From: Hippophae tibetana | Taxonomy: Eukaryota; Streptophyta; Magnoliopsida; Rosales; Elaeagnaceae | Length of the DNA stretch: 64,000 bases | Assembly (NCBI GenBank): GCA_037013495.1 | Contig: CM072801.1 | Coordinates: forward strand, 75,997,816 to 76,061,815 | Direction of reading: 5' to 3' | In this document: one piece after another, positions 39,429 to 52,489 of the stretch | Layout: each line of letters begins with the position of its first letter | How positions within the stretch are numbered: position 1 is the first letter of the stretch | The notes under the pieces: model-generated | Told to the model about the DNA's origin: nothing | Databases searched by the model: none | The model's input: the letters and a program-made list of their open reading frames with translations, nothing else | Position numbers and translations under genes: made by a program

Positions 39429-40735
39429 AAGGCTATGATAACAAACTATGCATATCCTTTTGGCGGACATCATATGTATCCAGCAACTCAAAGAATAAGA
39501 AAGGTTGAATTGCTCAGAAGATGTATAAGTTGATAGAATTGGAATCTAAAAGAAGAAGAATATAAAACAAGGTAATTGGGTGCGACAAAATTTTAAAACA
39601 TCAGTAAGTAGTGTAAACGATGGAATCTGGGTTAAAATACGAGGATAGAAAAACTACTGCTATAGTGGGTTTTTTTATGTATCAAAACGAGCTTCGATTT
39701 GAGATATTATAATAGTTGTTTCGCTATACGAGCCAAAAATTATAACAATTAGCAGTTTCAACCCCAATTGATAACTTCTTTTTGTTTTGAAATTGTGAAA
39801 TGCAGTAACTTTCTTCTTTTTTATAAAACATATATAGGTTGAACAAAAAAATGATATAACGAGAAAAAAATACCATGAAAGTAAAGGAGCTACGAAATGA
39901 AATCCAAATAAAAAAAGAATGACAACAAAAGTGAAAGAAAACAACGACTTGAAGGACACGATTTAATTCTTATTTTATAATTTCTGATTTAAGAAAGAAC
40001 AAAACAATCAAAGGACAAATTTTTATAAATGTAATATTCAAAAAATAGATAAATAAGGATAAATAAACCATTTTCAGCAACCAAGGCTATGATACCAAAC
40101 AAATCAAATCCTTTTGGCAGCCATCATATGTAGCAAGGAACACAAAGAATAAGAACTGTTGAATTACTCAGAACATGTATAACATAATAGAATTGGCATC
40201 TGCAGGAAGAAGAATAGAAAACAAGGCAATAGGGTGCGACCAAATTTTAAGATGTCTGTAAGTAGCGTAAACGACAGAATCTGGTTTGAAATATGAGGAT
40301 AGAAAACTACTCCTATAGTGCATTCTCTTATGTATCGAAAGGAGCTTCGATTTGATATATTATAATAGTCATTTACATATACGAGTCAAAAATTATAACA
40401 GTTTGTAGTTTCAACCCCAATTGATAATTCTTTTTGTTCTGAAATTGTGAGCTGCTGTAACTTTATTGTTTTTTCAAAAAAAATAGATAGGTTGTACACA
40501 AAAATGATATAACGAGAAAAAAATACCATGAAAGTAAAGGAGCTACGAAATGAAATCCAAATAAAAAAAGAATGACAATAAAAGTGAAAGAAAACAACGA
40601 CTTGAAGGACACAATTTCATTCTTTTTTTATGATTCCTGATTTAAGAAAGAACAAAACAATGAAAGGACAAATTTTTATAAATGTAATATTCAAAAAATA
40701 GATAAATAAGGGTAAATAAACCATTTTCAACAACC
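39429..40735 (+). repeat. A-B0 dimer HOR unit 3 of 4, second dimer block
   Basis: Starts are 39429 (A, with 'catatgtatccagc') and 40083 (B0, with 'ggcagccatc'). It closely resembles unit 1 of this block, including 'attcttattttataat' before the B copy. Confidence 0.87.
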
Positions 40736-42042
40736 AAGGCTATGATAACAAACTATGCATATCCTTTTGGCGGACATCATATGTACCCAGCAACTCAAAG
40801 AATAAGAAAGGTTGAATTGCTTAGAACATGTATAAGTTGATAGAATTGGAATCTAAAAGAAGAAGAATATAAAACAAGGTAATTGGGTGCGACAAAATTT
40901 TAAAACATCAGTTAGTAGTGTAAACGATGGAATCTGGGTTAAAATACGAGGATAGAAAAACTACTGCTATAGTGGGTTTTTTTATGTATCGAAACGAGCT
41001 TCGATTTGAGATATTATAATAGTTGTTTCGCTATACGAGTCAAAAGTTATAACAATTCACAGTTTCAACCACAATTGATAACTTCTTTTTGTTTTGAAAT
41101 TGTGAACTGCCGTAACTTTCTTCCTTTTTATAAAACATATATAGGTTGAACACAAAAATGATATAACGAGAAAAAAATACCATGAAAGTAAAGGAGCTAC
41201 GAAATGAAATCCAAATAAAAAAAGAATGACAACAAAAGTGAAAGAAAACAACGACTTGAAGGACACAATTTAATTCTTTTTTTATGATTTCTGATTTAAG
41301 AAAGAACAAAACAATCAAAGGACCAATTTTTATAAATGTAATATTCAAAAAATAGATAAATAAGGATAAATAAACCATTTTCAGCAACCAAGGCTATGAT
41401 ACCAAACAAATCAAATCCTTTTGGCGGCCATCATATGTAGCAAGGAACACAAAGAATAAGAACTGTTGAATTACTCAGAACATGTATAACATAATAGAAT
41501 TGGCATCTGCAGGAAGAAGAATAGAAAACAAGGCAATAGGGTGCGACCAAATTTTAAGATGTCTGTAAGTAGCATAAACGACAGAATCTGGTTTGAAATA
41601 TGAGGATAGAAAACTACTCCTATAGTGCATTCTCTTATGTATCGAAAGGAGCTTCGATTTGATATATTATAATAGTCATTTACATATACGAGTCAAAAAT
41701 TATAACAGTTTGTAGTTTCAACCCCAATTGATAATTCTTTTTGTTCTGAAATTGTGAACTGCTGTAACTTTATTGTTTTTTCAAAAAAAATAGATAGGTT
41801 GTACACAAAAATGATATAACGAGAAAAATATACCATGAAAGTAAAGGAGCTACGAAATGAAATCCAAATAAAAAAAGAATGATAATAAAAGTGAAAGAAA
41901 ACAACGACTTGAAGGACACAATTTCATTCTTTTTTTATGATTCCTGATTTAAGAAAGAACAAAACAATGAAAGGACAAATTTTTATAAATGTAATATTCA
42001 AAAAATAGATAAATAAGGGTAAATAAACCATTTTCAACAACC
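40736..42042 (+). repeat. A-B0 dimer HOR unit 4 of 4, second dimer block
   Basis: Starts are 40736 (A) and 41390 (B0). The A copy has the linked variants 'caattcacagtttc' and 'gaactgccgtaac'. The same A segment recurs 1961 bp later (42697 copy), so this unit was partly copied into the following irregular stretch. Confidence 0.86.
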
Positions 42043-44657
42043 AAGGCTATGATAACAAACTATGCATATCCTTTTGGCGGACATCATATGTACCCAGCAA
42101 CTCAAAGAATAAGAAAGGTTGAATTGCTCAGAACATGTATAAGTTGATAGAATTGGAATCTAAAAGAAGAAGAATATAAAACAAGGTAATTGGGTGCGAC
42201 AAAATTTTAAAACATCAGTAAGTAGTGTAAACGATGGAATCTGGGTTAAAATACGAGGATAGAAAAACTACTACTATAGTGGATTTTTTTATGTATCGAA
42301 ACGAGCTTCGATTTGAGATATTATAATAGTTGTTTCGCTATACGAGTCAAAAGTTATAACAATTAGCAGTTTCAACCCCAATTGATAACTTCTTTTTGTT
42401 TTGAAATTGTGAAATGCAGTAACTTTCTTCTTTTTTATAAAACATATATAGGTTGAACAAAAAAATGATATAACGAGAAAAAAATACCATGAAAGTAAAG
42501 GAGCTACGAAATGAAATCCAAATAAAAAAAGAATGACAATAAAAGTGAAAGAAAACAACGACTTGAAGGACACAATTTCATTCTTTTTTTATGATTCCTG
42601 ATTTAAGAAAGAACAAAACAATGAAAGGACAAATTTTTATAAATGTAATATTCAAAAAATAAATAAATAAGGGTAAATAAACCATTTTCAACAACCAAGG
42701 CTATGATAACAAACTATGCATATCCTTTTGGCGGACATCATATGTACCCAGCAACTCAAAGAATAAGAAAGGTTGAATTGCTCAGAACATGTATAAGTTG
42801 ATAGAATTGGAATCTAAAAGAAGAAGAATATAAAACAAGGTAATTGGGTGCGACAAAATTTTAAAACATCAGTAAGTAGTGTAAACGATGGAACCTGGGT
42901 TAAAATACGAGGATAGAAAAACTACTGCTATAGTGGGTTTTTTTATGTATCGAAACGAGCTTCGATTTGAGATATTATAATAGTTGTTTCGCTATACGAG
43001 TCAAAAGTTATAACAATTCACAGTTTCAACCACAATTGATAACTTCTTTTTGTTTTGAAATTGTGAACTGCCGTAACTTTCTTCCTTTTTATAAAACATA
43101 TATAGGTTGAACACAAAAATGATATAACGAGAAAAAAATACCATGAAAGTAAAGGAGCTACGAAATGAAATCCAAATAAAAAAAGAATGACAACAAAAGT
43201 GAAAGAAAACAACGACTTGAAGGACACAATTTAATTCTTTTTTTATGATTTCTGATTTAAGAAAGAACAAAACAATCAAAGGACCAATTTTTATAAATGT
43301 AATATTCAAAAAATAGATAAATAAGGATAAATAAACCATTTTCAGCAACCAAGGCTATGATACCAAACAAATCAAATCCTTTTGGCGGCCATCATATGTA
43401 GCAAGGAACACATAGAATAAGAACTGTTGAATTACTTTGAACATGTATAACATAGTAGAATTGGCATCTACAAGAAGAAGAATAGAAAACAAGGCAATAG
43501 GGTGCGACCAAATTTTAAGATGTCTGTAAGTAGCGTAAACGACAGAATTTGGTTTGAAATATGAGGATAGAAAACTACTCCTATAGTGCATTCTCTTATG
43601 TATTGAAAGGAGCTTCGATTTGATATATTATAATAGTCATTTACATATACGAGCCAAAAGTTATAACAGTTTATAGTTTCAACCCCAATTCATAATTCTT
43701 TTTGTTCTGAAATTGTGAACTGCTGTAACTTTATTGTTTTTTCAAAAAAAAAATAGATAGGTTGTACACAAAAATGATATAACGAGAAAAAAATACCATG
43801 AAAGTAAATTAGCTACGAAATGAAATCCAAATAAAAAAAGAATGACAACAAAAGTGAAAGAAAACAACGACTTGAAGGACACGATTTAATTCTTTTTTTA
43901 TGATTTCTGATTTAAGAAAGAACAAAACAATCAAAGGACAAATTTTGAAAATGTAATATTCAAAAAATAGATAAATAAGGATAAATAAACCATTTTCAGC
44001 AACCAAGGCTATGATACCAAACAAATCAAATCCTTTTGGCGGCCATCATATGTAGCAAGGAACACAAAGAATTAGAACTGTTGAATTACTAAAAACATGT
44101 ATACCATAATAGAATTGGCATCTGCAAGAAGAAGAATAGAAAACAAGGCAATAGGGTGCGACCAAATTTTAAGATGTCTGTAAGTTGCGTAAACGACAGA
44201 ATCTGGTTTGAAATATGAGGATAGAAAACTACTCCTATAGTGCATTCTCTTATGAATCGAAAGGAGCTTCGATTTGATATATTATAATAGTCATTTACAT
44301 ATACGAGCCAAAAGTTATAACAGTTTATAGTTTCAACCCCAATTCATAATTCTTTTTGTTCTGAAATTGTGAACTGCTGTAACTTTATTGTTTTTTCAAA
44401 AAAAATAGATAGGTTGTACACAAAAATGAAATAACGAGAAAAAAATACCATGAAAGTAAAGGAGCTATGAAATGAAATCCAAATAAAAAAAGATTGACAA
44501 TAAAAGTGAAAGAAAACAACGACTTGAAGGACACAATTTCATTCTTTTTTTATGATTCCTGATTTAAGAAAGAACAAAACAATCAAAGGACAAATTTTTA
44601 TAAATGTAATATTCAAAAAATAGATAAATAAGGGTAAATAAACCATTTTCAGCAACC
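42043..44657 (+). repeat. A-A-B1-B2 segment
   Basis: Starts are 42043 (A), 42697 (A), 43351 (B1) and 44005 (B2). The A-A junction comes from a switch inside the conserved block. Sequence up to about 42530 follows the A body, then 'caatttcattc' and 'gattcctg' lead into another A start instead of the usual B approach. The second A copy duplicates the 40736 copy ('caattcacag', 'ctgccgtaac'). B1-B2 here resemble the pair at 35509-36814. Confidence 0.82.
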
Positions 44658-45964
44658 AAGGCTATGATAACAAACTATGCATATCCTTTTGGCGGACATC
44701 ATATGTACCCAGCAACTCAAAGAATAAGAAAGGTTGAATTGCTCAGAACATGTATAAGTTGATAGAATTGGAATCTAAAAGAAGAAGAATATAAAACAAG
44801 GTAATTGGGTGCGACAAAATTTTAAAACATCAGTAAGTAGTGTAAACGATGGAATCTCGGTTAAAATACGAGGATAGAAAAACTACTGCTATAGTGGGTT
44901 TTTTTATGTATCGAAACGAGCTTCGATTTGAGATATTATAATAGTTGTTTCGCTATACGAGTCAAAAGTTATAACAATTAGCAGTTTCAACCCCAATTGA
45001 TAACTTCTTTTTGTTTTGAAATTGTGAAATGCAGTAACTTTCTTCTTTTTTATAAAACATATATAGGTTGAACAAAAAAATGATATAACGAGAAAAAAAT
45101 ACCATGAAAGTAAAGGAGCTACGAAATGAAATCCAAATAAAAAAAGAATGACAACAAAAGTGAAAGAAAACAACGACTTGAAGGACCCGATTTAATTCTT
45201 TTTTTATGATTTCTGATTTAAGAAAGAACAAAACAATCAAAGGACCAATTTTTATAAATGTAATATTCAAAAAATAGATAAATAAGGATAAATAAACCAT
45301 TTTCAGCAACCAAGGCTATGATACCAAACAAATCAAATCCTTTTGGCGGCCATCATATGTAGCAAGGAACACAAAGAATAAGAATTGTTGAATTACTCAG
45401 AACATGTATAACATAATAGAATTGGCATCTGCAGGAAGAAGAATAGAAAACAAGGCAATAGGGTGCGACCAAATTTTAAGATGTCTGTAAGTAGCGTAAA
45501 CGACAGAATCTGGTTTGAAATATGAGGATAGAAAACTACTCCTATAGTGCATTCTCTTATGTATCGAAAGGAGTTTCGATTTGATATATTATAATAGTCA
45601 TTTACATATACGAGTCAAAAATTATAACAGTTTGTAGTTTCAACCCCAATTGATAATTCTTTTTGTTCTGAAATTGTGAACTGCTGTAACTTTATTGTTT
45701 TTTCAAAAAAAATAGATAGGTTGTACACAAAAATGATATAACGAGAAAAAAATACCATGAAAGTAAAGGAGCTACGAAATGAAATCCAAATAAAAAAAGA
45801 ATGACAATAAAAGTGAAAGAAAACAACGACTTGAAGGACACAATTTCATTCTTTTTTTATGATTCCTGATTTAAGAAAGAACAAAACAATCAAAGGACAA
45901 ATTTTTATAAATGTAATATTCAAAAAATAGATAAATAAGGGTAAATAAACCATTTTCAGCAACC
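44658..45964 (+). repeat. A-B0 dimer HOR unit 1 of 3, third dimer block
   Basis: Starts are 44658 (A) and 45312 (B0), 1307 bp. The A copy shares the 'gaaatgcagtaac' form with the second dimer block. A private 'ggaatctcggtt' lies near 44855 and 'ggagtttcgat' near 45575. Confidence 0.86.
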
Positions 45965-47270
45965 AAGGCTATGATAACAAACTATGCATATCCTTTTGGC
46001 GGACATCATATGTACCCAGCAACTCAAAGAATAAGAAAGGTTGAATTGCTCAGAACATGTATAAGTTGATAGAATTGGAATCTAAAAGAAGAAGAATATA
46101 AAACAAGGTAATTGGGTGCGACAAAATTTTAAAACATCAGTAAGTAGTGTAAACGATGGAATCTGGGTTAAAATACGAGGATAGAAAAACTACTGCTATA
46201 GTGGGTTTTTTTATGTATCGAAACGAGCTTCGATTTGAGATATTATAATAGTTGTTCGCTATACGAGTCAAACGTTATAACAATTCACAGTTTCAACCAC
46301 AATTGATAACTTCTTTTTGTTTTGAAATTGTGAACTGTCGTAACTTTCTTCTTTTTTATAAAACATATATAGGTTGAACACAAAAATGATATAACGAGAA
46401 AAAAATACCATGAAAGTAAAGGAGCTACGAAATGAAATCCAAATAAAAAAAGAATGACAACAAAAGTGAAAGAAAACAACGACTTGAAGGACACAATTTA
46501 ATTCTTTTTTTATGATTTCTGATTTAAGAAAGAACAAAACAATCAAAGGACCAATTTTTATAAATGTAATATTCAAAAAATAGATAAATAAGGATAAATA
46601 AACCATTTTCAGCAACCAAGGCTATGATACCAAACAAATCAAATCCTTTTGGCGGCCATCATATGTAGCAAGGAACACATAGAATAAGAACTGTTGAATT
46701 ACTCAGAACATGTATAACATAATAGAATTGGCATCTGAAAGAAGAAGAATAGAAAAAAAGGCAATAGGGTGCGACCAAATATTAAGATGTCTGTAAGTAG
46801 CGTAAACGACAGAATCTGGTTTGAAATATGAGGATAGAAAACTACTCCTATAGTGCATTCTCTTATGTATCGAAAGGAGCTTCGATTTGATATATTATAA
46901 TAGTCATTTACATATACGAGCCAAAAGTTATAACAGTTTATAGTTTCAACCCCAATTCATAATTCTTTTTGTTCTGAAATTGTGAACTGCTGTAACTTTA
47001 TTGTTTTTTCAAAAAAAATAGATAGGTTGCACACAAAAATGATATAACGAGAAAAAAATACCATGAAAGTAAAGGAGCTACGAAATGAAATCCAAATAAA
47101 AAAAGAATGACAATAAAAGTGAAAGAAAACAACGACTTGAAGGACACAATTTCATTCTTTTTTTATGATTCCTGATTTAAGAAAGAACAAAACAATCAAA
47201 GGACAAATTTTTATAAATGTAATATTCAAAAAATAGATAAATAAGGGTAAATAAACCATTTTCAGCAACC
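45965..47270 (+). repeat. A-B0 dimer HOR unit 2 of 3, third dimer block
   Basis: Starts are 45965 (A) and 46618 (B0), 1306 bp. One base is missing in 'gttgttcgctat' near 46255. The A copy carries the 'caattcacag' variant of the 40736 and 42697 copies, and the B copy carries 'cacatagaataag'. Confidence 0.86.
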
Positions 47271-48577
47271 AAGGCTATGATAACAAACTATGCATATCCT
47301 TTTGGCGGACATCATATGTACCCAGCAACTCAAAGAATAAGAAAGGTTGAATTGCTCAGAACATGTATAAGTTGATAGAATTGGAATCTAAAAGAAGAAG
47401 AATATAAAACAAGGTAATTGGGTGCGACAAAATTTTAAAACATCAGTAAGTAGTGTAAACGATGGAATCTGGCTTAAAATACGAGTATAGAAAAACTACT
47501 GCTATAGTGGGTTTTTTTATGTATCAAAACGAGCTTCGATTTGAGATATTATAATAGTTGTTTCGCTATACGAGTCAAAAGTTATAACAATTAGCAGTTT
47601 CAACCCCAATTGATAACTTCTTTTTGTTTTGAAATTGTGAAATACAGTAACTTTCTTCTTTTTTATAAAACATATATAGGTTGAACAAAAAAATGATATA
47701 ACGAGAAAAAAATACCATGAAAGTAAAGGAGCTACGAAATGAAATCCAAATAAAAAAAGAATGACAACAAAAGTGAAAGAAAACAACGACTTGAAGGACA
47801 CGATTTAATTCTTTTTTTATGATTTCTGATTTAAGAAAGAACAAAACAATCAAAGGACAAATTTTTATAAATGTAATATTCAAAAAATAGATAAATAAGG
47901 ATAAATAAACCATTTTCAGCAACCAAGGCTATGATACCAAACAAATCAAATCCTTTTGGCGGCCATCATATGTAGCAAGGAACACAAAGAAAAAGAACTG
48001 TTGAATTACTCAGAACATGTATAACATAATAGAATTGGCATCTGCAGGAAGAAGAATAGAAAACAAGGCAATAGGGTGCGACCAAATTTTAAGATGTCTG
48101 TAAGTAGCGTAAACGACAGAATCTGGTTTGAAATATGAGGATAGAAAACTACTCCTATAGTGCATTCTCTTATGTATCGAAAGGAGCTTCGATTTGATAT
48201 ATTATAATAGTCATTTACATATACGAGTCAAAAATTATAACAGTTTGTAGTTTCAACCCAAATTGATAATTCTTTTTGTTCTAAAATTGTGAACTGCTGT
48301 AACTTTATTGTTTTTTCAAAAAAAATAGATAGGTTGTACACAAAAATGATATAACGAGAAAAAAATACCATGAAAGTAAACGAGCTACGAAATGAAATCC
48401 AAATAAAAATAGAATGACAACAAAAGTGAATGAAAACAACGAATTGAAGGACACAATTTAATTCTTTTTTTATGATTTCTGATTTAAGAAAGAACAAAAC
48501 AATCAAAGGACAAATTTTTATAAATGTAATATTCAAAAAATAGATAAATAAGGATAAATAAACCATTTTCAGCAACC
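47271..48577 (+). repeat. A-B0 dimer HOR unit 3 of 3, third dimer block
   Basis: Starts are 47271 (A) and 47925 (B0), 1307 bp. Its final 200 bases already carry 'gtaaacgagctacg' and 'gtgaatgaaaac', the markers of the duplicated segment that follows, so the switch lies near 48370. Confidence 0.85.
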
Positions 48578-51187
48578 AAGGCTATGATACCAAACAAATC
48601 AAATCCTTTTGGTGGCCATCATATGTAGCAAGGAACATAAAGAATAAGAACTGTTGAATTACTCAGAACATGTATAACATTATAGAATTGGCATCTGAAA
48701 GAAGAAGAATAGAAAACAAGGCAATAGGGTGCGACCAAATTTTAAGATGTCTGTAAGTAGCGTAAACGACAGAATCTGGTTTGAAATATGAGGATAGAAA
48801 ACTACTCCTAGAGTGCATTCTCTTATGTATCGAAAGGACCTTCGATTTGATATATTATAATAGTCATTTACATATACGAGTCAAAAGTTATAACAGTTTA
48901 TAGTTTCAACTCCAATTGATAATTCTTTTTGTTCTGAAATTGTGAACTGCTCTAACTTTATTTTTTTTCAAAAAAATAGATAGGTTGTACACAAAAATGA
49001 TATAACGAGAAAAAATACCATGAAAGTAAAGGAGCTACGAAATGAAATCCAAATAAAAAAAGAATGACAATAAAAGTGAAAGAAAACAACGACTTGAAGG
49101 ACACAATTTAATTCTTTTTTTATGATTTCTGATTTAAGAAAGAACAAAACAATCAAAGGACCAATTTTTATAAATGTAATATTCAAAAAATAGATAAATA
49201 AGGATAAATAAACCATTTTCAGCAACCAAGGCTATGATACCAAACAAATCAAATCCTTTTGGCGGCCATCATATGTAGCAAGGAACACAAAGAATAAGAA
49301 CTGTTGAATTACTCAGAACATGTATAACATAATAGAATTGGCATCTGAAAGAAGAAGAATAGAAAACAAGGCAATAGGGTGCGACCAAAATTTATGATAT
49401 CTGTAAGTAGCGTAAATGACAGAATCTGGTTTGAAATATGAGGATAGAAAACTACTCCTATAGTGCATTCTCTTATGTATCGAAAGGAGCTTCGATTTGA
49501 TATATTATAATAGTCATTTACATATACGAGTCAAAAGTTATAACAGTTTATAGTTTCAACTCCAATTGATAATTCTTTTTGTTCTGAAATTGTGAACTGC
49601 TGTAACTTTATTGTTTTTTCAAAAAAATAGATAGGTTGTACACAAAAATGATATAACGAGAAAAAAATACCATGAAAGTAAAGGAGCTACGAAATGAAAT
49701 CCAAATAAAAAAAGAATGACAATAAAAGTGAAAGAAAACAACGACTTGAAGGACACAATTTCATTCTTTTTTTATGATTCCTGATTTAAGAAAGAACAAA
49801 ACAATGAAAGGACAAATTTTTATAAATGTAATATTCAAAAAATAGATAAATAAGGGTAAATAAACCATTTTCAGCAACCAAGGCTATGATAACAAACTAT
49901 GCATATCCTTTTGGCGGACATCATATGTACCCAGCAACTCAAAGAATAGGAAAGGTTGAATTGCTCAGAACATGTATAAGTTGATAGAATTGGAATCTAA
50001 AAGAAGAAGAATATAAAACAAGGTAATTGGGTGCGACAAAATTTTAAAACATCAGTAAGTAGAGTAAACGATGGAATCTGGGATAAAATACGAGGATAGA
50101 AAAACTACTGCTATAGTGGGTTTTTTTATGTATCGAAACGAGCTTCGATTTGAGATATTATAATAGTTGTTTCGCTATACGAGTCAAAAGTTATAACAAT
50201 TAGCAGTTTCAACCCCAATTGATAATTTCTTTTTGTTTTGAAATTGTGAACTGCAGTAACTTTCTTCTTTTTTATAAAACATATATTGGTTGAACAAAAA
50301 AATGATATAACGAGAAAAAAATACCATGAAAGTAAAGGAGCTACGAAATGAAATCGAAATAAAAATAGAATGACAACAAATGTCAAAGAAAATAACGACT
50401 TGAAGGACACAATTTAATTCGTTTTTTATGATTTCTCATTTAAGAAAGAACAAAACAATCAAAGGACCAATTTTTATAAATGTAATATTCAAAAAATAGA
50501 TAAATAAGGATAAATAAACCATTTTCAGCAACCAAGGCTATGATAACAAACTATGCATATCCTTTTGGCGGACATCATATGTACCCAGCAACTCAAAGAA
50601 TAAGAAAGGTTGAATTGCTCAGAACATGTATATGTTGATAGAATTGGAATCTAAAAGAAGAAGAATATAAAACAAGGTAATTGGGTGCGACAAAATTTTA
50701 AAACATCAGTAAGTAGTGTAAACGATGGAATCTGGGTTAAAATACGAGGATAGAAAAACAACTGTTATAGTGGGTTTTTTTATTTATCGAAACGAGCTTC
50801 GATTTGAGATATTATAATAGTTGTTTCGCTATACGAGTCAAAAGTTATAACAATTAGCAGTTTCAACCCCAATTGATAACTTCTATTTGTTTTGAAATTG
50901 TGAACTGCAGTAACTTTCTTCTTTTTTATAAAACATATATAGGTTGACCACAAAAATGATATAACGAGAAAAAAATACCATGAAAGTAAACGAGCTACGA
51001 AATGAAATCAAAATAAAAATAGAATGACAACAAAAGTGAATGAAAACAACGAATTGAAGGACACAATTTAATTCTTTTTTTATGATTTCTGATTTAAGAA
51101 AGAACAAAACAATCAAAGGACAAATTTTTATAAATGTAATATTCAAAAAATAGATAAATAAGGATAAATAAACCATTTTCAGCAACC
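48578..51187 (+). repeat. Tetramer segment B0-B0-A-A (2610-bp offset duplicate), copy 1
   Basis: Starts are 48578 (B0, 'ggtggccatc'), 49228 (B0), 49880 (A) and 50534 (A). The first interval is 650 bp because of shortened T and A runs ('actttatttttttt' then 'gagaaaaaatacc'). Landmarks recur 2610 bp later through the third monomer. The A-A junction at 49880/50534 is another break in dimer order. Confidence 0.85.
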
Positions 51188-52489
51188 AAGGCTATGATAC
51201 CAAACAAATCAAATCCTTTTGGTGGCCATCATATGTAGCAAGGAACATAAAGAATAAGAACTGTTGAATTACTCAGAACATGTATAACATTATAGAATTG
51301 GCATCTGAAAGAAGAAGAATAGAAAACAAGGCAATAGGGTGCGACCAAATTTTAAGATGTCTGTAAGTAGCGTAAACGACAGAATCTGGTTTGAAATATG
51401 AGGATAGAAAACTACTCCTAGAGTGCATTCTCTTATGTATCGAAAGGACCTTCGATTTGATATATTATAATAGTCATTTACATATACGACTCAAAAGTTA
51501 TAACAGTTTATAGTTTCAACTCCAATTGATAATTCTTTTTGTTCTGAAATTGTGAACTGCTCTAACTTTATTTTTTTTCAAAAAAATAGATAGGTTGTAC
51601 ACAAAAATGATATAACGAGAAAAAATACCATGAAAGTAAAGGAGCTACGAAATGAAATCCAAATAAAAAAAGAATGACAATAAAAGTGAAAGAAAACAAC
51701 GACTTGAAGGACACAATTTAATTCTTTTTTTATGATTTCTGATTTAAGAAAGAACAAAACAATCAAAGGACCAATTTTTATAAATGTAATATTCAAAAAA
51801 TAGATAAATAAGGATAAATAAACCATTTTCAGCAACCAAGGCTATGATACCAAACAAATCAAATCCTTTTGGCGGCCATCATATGTAGCAAGGAACACAA
51901 AGAATAAGAACTGTTGAATTACTCAGAACATGTATAACATAATAGAATTGGCATCTGAAAGAAGAAGAATAGAAAACAAGGCAATAGGGTGCGACCAAAA
52001 TTTATGATATCTGTAAGTAGCGTAAATGACAGAATCTGGTTTGAAATATGAGGATAGAAAACTACTCCTATAGTGCATTCTCTTATGTATCGAAAGGAGC
52101 TTCGATTTGATATATTATAATAGTCATTTACATATACGAGTCAAAAGTTATAACAGTTTATAGTTTCAACTCCAATTGATAATTCTTTTTGTTCTGAAAT
52201 TGTGAACTGCTGTAACTTTATTGTTTTTTCAAAAAAATAGATAGGTTGTACACAAAAATGATATAACGAGAAAAAAATACCATGAAAGTAAAGGAGCTAC
52301 GAAATGAAATCCAAATAAAAAAAGAATGACAATAAAAGTGAAAGAAAACAACGACTTGAAGGACACAATTTCATTCTTTTTTTATGATTCCTGATTTAAG
52401 AAAGAACAAAACAATCAAAGGACAAATTTTTATAAATGAAATATTCAAAAAATAGATAAATAAGGGTAAATAAACCATTTTCAGCAACC
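51188..52489 (+). repeat. B0-B0 module, partial copy 2 of the 2610-bp duplication
   Basis: Starts are 51188 and 51838, each 2610 bp after 48578 and 49228. Shared private variants include 'ggtggccatc', 'aaggaacataaag', 'cattatagaattgg', 'aaaggaccttcg' and 'aaaatttatgatatctg'. The copy continues into the A monomer at 52490 and then passes into trimer order. Confidence 0.86.
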
